Assembly: GCA_028291765.1 (NCBI GenBank)
Contig: JAQGNR010000171.1
Span: 1-37,828, forward strand
Direction: 5' to 3'
DNA length: 37,828 nucleotides
Origin: Herbaspirillum sp.
Lineage (GTDB): Bacteria; Pseudomonadota; Gammaproteobacteria; Burkholderiales; Burkholderiaceae_D
In this document: positions 33,782 to 37,828 of the stretch, piece after piece
Layout of the letters: every line of letters begins with the position of its first letter
Numbering within the stretch: the first letter of the stretch is position 1
Translations under genes and position numbers: made by a program
Notes under the pieces: model-generated
What the model saw: only the letters and a program-made list of their open reading frames with translations
What the model was told of the DNA's origin: nothing
The model's database searches: none

Positions 33782-33891
33782 GGCGCGTGCACTGATGATC
33801 GATCGGATTATGGCCATGGGCTTGCGGCCTGTCGCATTCTAACCGCTTGCCGAACGTCAAAACAGGTAAGAACGTTACAAAATCAAGCGCA

Positions 33892-33922
33892 TGTCACAAA
33901 GTTGTCATACTTGCTCTTTACT
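33892..33922 (+). promoter_or_regulatory. Pho box-like direct repeat and promoter of the ABC importer
   Basis: TGTCACAAAGTTGTCA (33892-33907) contains two TGTCA half-sites exactly 11 bp apart, the arrangement of PhoB boxes (CTGTCATAAANCTGTCA). TTTACT (33917-33922) is a possible -10 at the usual distance. The inferred transcript start would be only a few bases before the ATPase ATG at 33934. The same 152-bp spacer also separates the importer from the divergent N-glycosyltransferase gene. Confidence 0.55.
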
Positions 33923-33933
33923 CTCCCTCAGCT

Positions 33934-35049
33934 ATGACAGACAAGATCAATCAAAAAAATGTCGGCACCTCGATCACGATCGAAGCTCTGAGCCATCGCT
34001 TCTCCCAAAATACCGTACTTGACGGCATCGATATTCATCTCGACGCCGGTCAGGTGCTGGCCCTGCTGGGTCCTTCCGGCTGCGGCAAAACAACGCTATT
34101 GAAATTACTGGCCGGCTTGCTGCCGGTGGCGCCCGGTCAAGGGCGGATTTTGCTGGGCGATACCTTAGTGGCCGGCGACGGCTGTTTTTTGCCGCCGGAA
34201 GCACGCGGCCTCGGCATGGTATTTCAGGATTACGCCTTATGGCCGCACATGAGTGTGGGCAAAAATGTCGCGTTCGCGCTGGAGATGCGCGGGCTGTCGA
34301 AAAAAGAATCTGCGCCGCGGGTGGCGCAAGCCTTGGAAATTGTCGGCCTGAAAGGTTATGAAGCGCGCCATCCTTCCAGTTTGTCCGGCGGCCAGCAGCA
34401 ACGCGTGGCGCTGGCGCGGGCGATTGTGGCGCGGCCGCAAATCCTGCTGTTCGACGAACCCTTATCGAACCTGGATCGCGATCTGCGCGAAAGCCTGTGT
34501 CATGAAATCGGCACATTGCTGCGCGAGATGGGCACCACTGCGGTGTATGTCACGCATGATCAGGAAGAAGCCTTTGCACTGGCCGACCGGATTGCCGTCA
34601 TGCAAGGCGGCCGCATCCGCCAATTGGCCGCGCCGGAGCTTCTGATAAGTGAACCGGCCAGCACGCTGGTGGCGCAATTCCTGAAACTGGGCACGCTGCT
34701 GCATGCAAACCAGGTACCGGCTTCGTGGCGTCACAATCATCATGGACGGCCCATCGCTGCCGATACATTCGACATGCTCAGCATGCAACATCTGTTTATT
34801 CCGCAAGCGGCCTTATCGCTCACGCATGAGTCGGTGCGCGGCACTGCCGTGCATGCCGCAGAAGGCTTGCGCGGCGAAGTCCTGACGCAACGCTACCGCA
34901 ATGGACGTTTTATCACTGAAGTGCAGCTGCACACGGCCGATGCGCCGCAATCGCTGGTGCTGGCCACCGACACGCGCCTGTCGACCGGACAAATCGTCGA
35001 TCTGACATTGGACTGGCAACGTCTGCGCTGGTTACCTCAAGCCGCTTAA
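33934..35049 (+). CDS. ABC importer ATPase (ferric iron / 2-aminoethylphosphonate type)
   Basis: This 371-residue ATP-binding protein has Walker A GPSGCGKT (46-53), the Q-loop VFQDYALWPHMSV (96-108), signature LSGGQQQRVALARA (150-163), Walker B ILLFDEPLSNLD (170-181) and the VTHDQEEA switch, followed by a C-terminal regulatory domain (TOBE-like, about 260-371). It belongs to the FbpC/PotA/PhnT2 cluster. ATG 33934 is preferred over the upstream frame extension to 33847, because the extension would run through the Pho-box promoter. It is the first gene of an ATPase, binding-protein, permease operon. General annotation would say iron(III) transport, but the Pho box argues for a phosphorus compound. 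Confidence 0.9.
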   Translation: MTDKINQKNVGTSITIEALSHRFSQNTVLDGIDIHLDAGQVLALLGPSGCGKTTLLKLLAGLLPVAPGQGRILLGDTLVAGDGCFLPPEARGLGMVFQDYALWPHMSVGKNVAFALEMRGLSKKESAPRVAQALEIVGLKGYEARHPSSLSGGQQQRVALARAIVARPQILLFDEPLSNLDRDLRESLCHEIGTLLREMGTTAVYVTHDQEEAFALADRIAVMQGGRIRQLAAPELLISEPASTLVAQFLKLGTLLHANQVPASWRHNHHGRPIAADTFDMLSMQHLFIPQAALSLTHESVRGTAVHAAEGLRGEVLTQRYRNGRFITEVQLHTADAPQSLVLATDTRLSTGQIVDLTLDWQRLRWLPQAA

Positions 35050-35052
35050 GCC

Positions 35053-36036
35053 ATGGAAAAACGCATGCATAAATTCCTCTCATTGACTGCCGCCGGTGCT
35101 GCCCTTGCCGCATTATTAACGGCCCCCGCAGCGCAGGCTTTGACCGTCTATAGCGCCGGCCCCGGCAAATTGATCGAAACGCTGGCCTCGGATTTCAAGG
35201 CCGCCACCGGCATCAACGTCGATGTGTTCCAGGCCGATACCGGCAAGGTCATGGCCAGACTGCAAGCCGAAGCATCCAATCCGCATGCCGACGTCGTCAT
35301 TTCCGCTTCCTGGGACAGCGCCCAGGATCTGGCGCAGCGCGGCTGGCTGTTGGCCTATCAAAGTCCGAACGCCAAGCAGGTCGCCGCCAAATACAAAGCA
35401 CCGGCTTATGTCGCGCAAGGTCTGTCGGCATTATCGATAGTCTGGAATACGAAAAGCGGCACGCCGCGTCCGGCCGACTGGAAAGACCTGACGCTGCCGC
35501 CGTTCAAGGATAAGGTAACCATGCCCGATCCGGCCCAATCCGGCGCTGCACTGGATTTGCTGTCCGGTTTGCAAACCCGCCAGAACGATCGCGCCTGGGC
35601 CTTGTTCGGCGCACTCAAGAGCAACGGCATGGTCATCGCCGGCCCGAATGCGCAAGCGATGAATCCGGTATTGCAGGGCGCCAGGGCGGCCGTGTTCGGC
35701 GCGGTCGATTATGTGGCGCTGGAAGCACAGGCCAAGGGGGAAAGCGTTGAAGTGATTTTTCCCAAAAGCGGCACCGTGATCGCACCGCGTCCGATGATGA
35801 TTCTGAAATCGTCGAAGGTCCCGGATGATGCGCGCAAATTCATCGACTTCGTACTCTCGCCGCAAGGCCAGGCGCGTGTCGCCGAAGCCTATCTGATGCC
35901 GGCGCGACAGGATATCGCCATCAAGCGCCCGGCGCTGAAAGACATCGCGCTGCTGCCGGAAGCAGAAGGCGGCGGCACTTACGCCTCGCGTGCAGCGCTG
36001 CTGTACCGATTCTCGACCTTGTTCGGCCGCAAATAG
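35053..36036 (+). CDS. ABC importer periplasmic binding protein (FbpA/PhnS2-like)
   Basis: This 327-residue exported protein begins 3 bp after the ATPase stop. ATG 35065, with GGAA before it, is an alternative start. The signal peptide runs through LTAAGAALAALLTAPAAQA, and the mature protein starts LTVYSAGPGKLIETLASDFKAATGI, the typical opening of the FbpA/AfuA/2-aminoethylphosphonate binding-protein cluster. Later segments are ADVVISASWDSAQDLAQRGWL, SGTPRPADWKDL and FIDFVLSPQGQARVAEAYLMPAR. FbpA-type ferric binders usually have two adjacent tyrosines in the C-terminal lobe. Here the corresponding region reads GAVDYVALEA with one Tyr, which weakens an iron role. Confidence 0.88.
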   Translation: MEKRMHKFLSLTAAGAALAALLTAPAAQALTVYSAGPGKLIETLASDFKAATGINVDVFQADTGKVMARLQAEASNPHADVVISASWDSAQDLAQRGWLLAYQSPNAKQVAAKYKAPAYVAQGLSALSIVWNTKSGTPRPADWKDLTLPPFKDKVTMPDPAQSGAALDLLSGLQTRQNDRAWALFGALKSNGMVIAGPNAQAMNPVLQGARAAVFGAVDYVALEAQAKGESVEVIFPKSGTVIAPRPMMILKSSKVPDDARKFIDFVLSPQGQARVAEAYLMPARQDIAIKRPALKDIALLPEAEGGGTYASRAALLYRFSTLFGRK

Positions 36037-36050
36037 GCTGACGCATAACA

Positions 36051-36087
36051 TACAAAAAATCGTACAAAAAAACGTGCAAAAAAATCG
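36051..36087 (+). repeat. triplicated A-tract repeat at the permease start
   Basis: Units TACAAAAAATCG (36051-36062), TACAAAAAAACG (36063-36074) and TGCAAAAAAATCG (36075-36087) run in tandem between the binding-protein stop and the permease. They contain A runs of 6, 7 and 7. The permease frame through them reads IQKIVQKNVQKN. Homopolymer runs here could allow slippage or affect translation initiation. Confidence 0.85.
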
Positions 36088-37741
36088 CTGGTCGCCGCTC
36101 GCCGTAGGCACCACGACTGCATTAATGGTCGTGGTTGCACTGCCGCTCTGCTTTGTCCTGTTGCAGGCAATTTTCCCGAATTTATCGGAGGGTTCGCTGG
36201 CCGCGCCGTTTTCGCAACTGGCCACTATTTTCGGCGATTCGGATTTACCGGAGCTGAGCTTCAATACCCTGCGTCTGGGCGCCTGCGTGGTGCTGCTTAG
36301 CGCCGCCATCGGTATTCCGCTGGGCGCATTGCGCGGCCTGTTCAAGCTGCCGGCAGCGCCCCTGTGGGATTTGCTGCTGCTGGTGCCGTTCATGATCCCG
36401 CCTTATATCGCCGCGCTGGGATGGATCATGCTGCTGCAGCCGCACGGCTACATCGAACAACTATCCGGCCTGCAGGCTGCGCCCTTTTTATTTTCCTTCG
36501 GCGGCGTCGTGTTTGTGATGACGCTCAATGTTTTCCCGGTGGTCTATTTCGCTGTATCGCGCAGCATTGCCGCCTCCGGATCGCGGCTGGCCGATGTCGG
36601 TCGCGTCTGCGGCGCTTCGCCATGGCGCTGCTTCATGCGGATTACCTTGCCGCTGGCCACGCCCGGCATTGCCGCCAGTCTGCTGCTGGTGTTTGCGATG
36701 GCCATCGAAGAGTACGGCGCACCGGCGGCGCTGGCGGCCAATGCCGGCTTTTTTGTGTTGGTCACGGGGATCGAACGCCGCTTCTCGGATTGGCCGATCG
36801 ACTTGCCGGGCGCATCGACCTTGTCCATTATTCTGGTGGCTATGGCGATGCTGGCATTCTGGCTGCAACGGCGGATACAGGGCAAACATGTCTACGAAAC
36901 GCTCAACGGCAAACCCGGCGACACAACATTGCGTGCGCTCGGCCTCTGGCGCTGGCCGGTGACGGCATTGTTTGCGCTGACGATACTGATCGCCACTTGC
37001 GCGCCGCTGTTTTCGATCGTCATCACATCGTTGATGCGCACCTTATCCGGCGGGCTGCATACGGATAATTTATCACTGGTGCATTTCGCTACTATTCTCA
37101 CCAACCTCAGCAGCGGCAACGCTGCCTTGCGCGCGCTCGGCGTCAGCATGGCGCTGGGCGGCGCCACCGCGCTGATCACCGGCGTGCTCGGCGTACTGGT
37201 GGCTTACTGCGTCGTCAAAACCAAAATGCGCGGACGGCTATTGCTCGATACACTCTCCACGATGCCCAATACCTTGCCCGGCATCGTGGTCGGCGTCGGC
37301 TTGATCCTGGCGTGGAACCAATCGTTCTGGCCGGTAACGCCTTACAACACCTGGGCTATTTTGCTGCTGGCCTATTGCTGTTTGCTGCTACCGTATCCGG
37401 TGCGCTACGCCAGCGCGGCGCTGGCCCAGATCGGCGACAACATGGAAGCCGCAGCGCGTGTGCATGGCGCCAATTTACAAAGAGCCTTACTGAAGATTTT
37501 GCTGCCGCTGCTGGCGCCGAGTGTGCTGGCGTCCATGCTGTTGGTATTTGCAATCGCTTCGCGCGAACTGGTAGCCTCCCTGCTGCTCGCGCCCACGGGA
37601 ATTCAAACGGCGTCGCTATTCATCTGGCGTCAATTCGAACAAGGCTCGGTCGGGCAAGGAATGGCGATGAGCGTACTCACCATTTTGATGACGACGACCG
37701 TAATGATCGGCGTAACTTTATGGCGGCAGCGCCGTACTTAG
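36074..37741 (+). CDS. ABC importer permease, fused two-domain (FbpB/PhnU2-like)
   Basis: About 555 residues form a fused double permease with roughly 12 membrane segments. Each half has an EAA-type loop: VGRVCGASPWRCFMRITLPLATPGIAAS in the first and AARVHGANLQRALLKILLPLLAPSVLAS in the second. The start is uncertain. The frame is open from GTG 35990, inside the binding-protein gene, and the next candidate is GTG 36074, shortly before the first helix (RWSPLAVGTTTALMVVVALPL). Neither has a good ribosome site, and the stretch contains three A-tracts. A single fused permease with one ATPase and one binding protein fits both ferric-iron and 2-aminoethylphosphonate systems. The gene ends 17 bp before a copy of the dispersed repeat. 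Confidence 0.85.
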   Translation: MQKNRWSPLAVGTTTALMVVVALPLCFVLLQAIFPNLSEGSLAAPFSQLATIFGDSDLPELSFNTLRLGACVVLLSAAIGIPLGALRGLFKLPAAPLWDLLLLVPFMIPPYIAALGWIMLLQPHGYIEQLSGLQAAPFLFSFGGVVFVMTLNVFPVVYFAVSRSIAASGSRLADVGRVCGASPWRCFMRITLPLATPGIAASLLLVFAMAIEEYGAPAALAANAGFFVLVTGIERRFSDWPIDLPGASTLSIILVAMAMLAFWLQRRIQGKHVYETLNGKPGDTTLRALGLWRWPVTALFALTILIATCAPLFSIVITSLMRTLSGGLHTDNLSLVHFATILTNLSSGNAALRALGVSMALGGATALITGVLGVLVAYCVVKTKMRGRLLLDTLSTMPNTLPGIVVGVGLILAWNQSFWPVTPYNTWAILLLAYCCLLLPYPVRYASAALAQIGDNMEAAARVHGANLQRALLKILLPLLAPSVLASMLLVFAIASRELVASLLLAPTGIQTASLFIWRQFEQGSVGQGMAMSVLTILMTTTVMIGVTLWRQRRT

Positions 37742-37757
37742 AGTAGAGCTTGCGAAA

Positions 37758-37828
37758 TTAAGGGCGTCGGGCGGGCTGATGGCGGATGTTTGTGCGCAGT
37801 GAGGTAATGAAGGGAGGTGGCCGAAGGC
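37758..37828. repeat. dispersed intergenic element, copy 2 (cut by window end)
   Basis: The segment starts TTAAGGGCG and ends in 37791-37828, which matches 13619-13656 at 36 of 38 positions. As in copy 1, the outer TTAAGG end lies 33-34 bp before the conserved block. The second arm lies beyond the window. Both copies are in spacers directly downstream of or between genes. Confidence 0.8.

Noticed and set aside
1..37828. CRISPR arrays, tRNA, rRNA, integrase or transposase genes
   Set aside because: No regularly spaced repeat-spacer pattern, cloverleaf or recombinase-like reading frame was found by eye. The repeats seen are palindromes or short tandem units.

Overview
The window looks like a chromosomal segment of a betaproteobacterium, most likely Burkholderiales and perhaps Oxalobacteraceae (Collimonas/Herbaspirillum/Herminiimonas type). 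This rests on gene content (prkA-yeaH-spoVR, ahpC-ahpF, cfa, full-length Lhr, an MdtD-like transporter, fused ABC permease) and on GC-rich coding with AT-rich spacers. It is inference; there is no rRNA or tRNA to anchor it. No phage, integrase, IS element or CRISPR array was seen.

Region by region. (1) 1-5022: the 3' end of an alpha/beta hydrolase, a 24-bp perfect palindrome, then a full-length Lhr helicase. (2) 5054-7598: an amidase and an exported SsuA/THI5-type binding protein behind an operator-like promoter, with no permease. (3) 7609-12152, minus strand: a leftward unit of YheO/DauR-type regulator, ornithine-cyclodeaminase-family dehydrogenase (11-nt overlap), DppA/OppA-type binding protein, a 48-bp inverted repeat, and a D-serine-dehydratase-like PLP enzyme. 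This looks like an amino-acid (probably D- or beta-hydroxy-amino-acid) utilisation module. (4) 12353-16009, minus strand: cfa, then ahpF downstream of ahpC, with a large inverted repeat between cfa and ahpF. (5) 16135-17835, minus strand: an AT-richer accessory patch with a Phd/RelE toxin-antitoxin pair and a lone glycosyltransferase that carries the EEG and HP motifs of bacterial sialyltransferases. (6) 17836-18372: a gene-poor spacer with a 12-bp minisatellite. (7) 18373-23274: the prkA-yeaH-spoVR stress operon, followed by an acyl-CoA thioesterase. (8) 23868-27176: a VIT1/CCC1-type metal transporter diverging from cytochrome b561 across a spacer with a Fur-like site, a strong terminator, then a chemoreceptor with an unusual apparent topology. 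(9) 27465-30379: an amidohydrolase/decarboxylase diverging from a hipBA module that is preceded by four regularly spaced operator-like repeats. (10) 30411-33781, minus strand: an MdtD-like efflux transporter downstream of an HMW1C-type cytoplasmic N-glycosyltransferase. (11) 33892-37741: an ABC importer (ATPase, binding protein, fused permease) preceded by a near-consensus Pho box, so a phosphonate or other phosphorus source is a more attractive substrate than iron. The window ends inside a second copy of the repeat found at 13585-13716.

The points most worth following are the orphan N-glycosyltransferase, the Pho-box-linked importer, the hipBA operator array, the YheO/OCD/D-serine-dehydratase-like module, and the orphan sialyltransferase-like gene. 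None is proven here. All calls come from reading motifs and from memory of protein families, without database searches.
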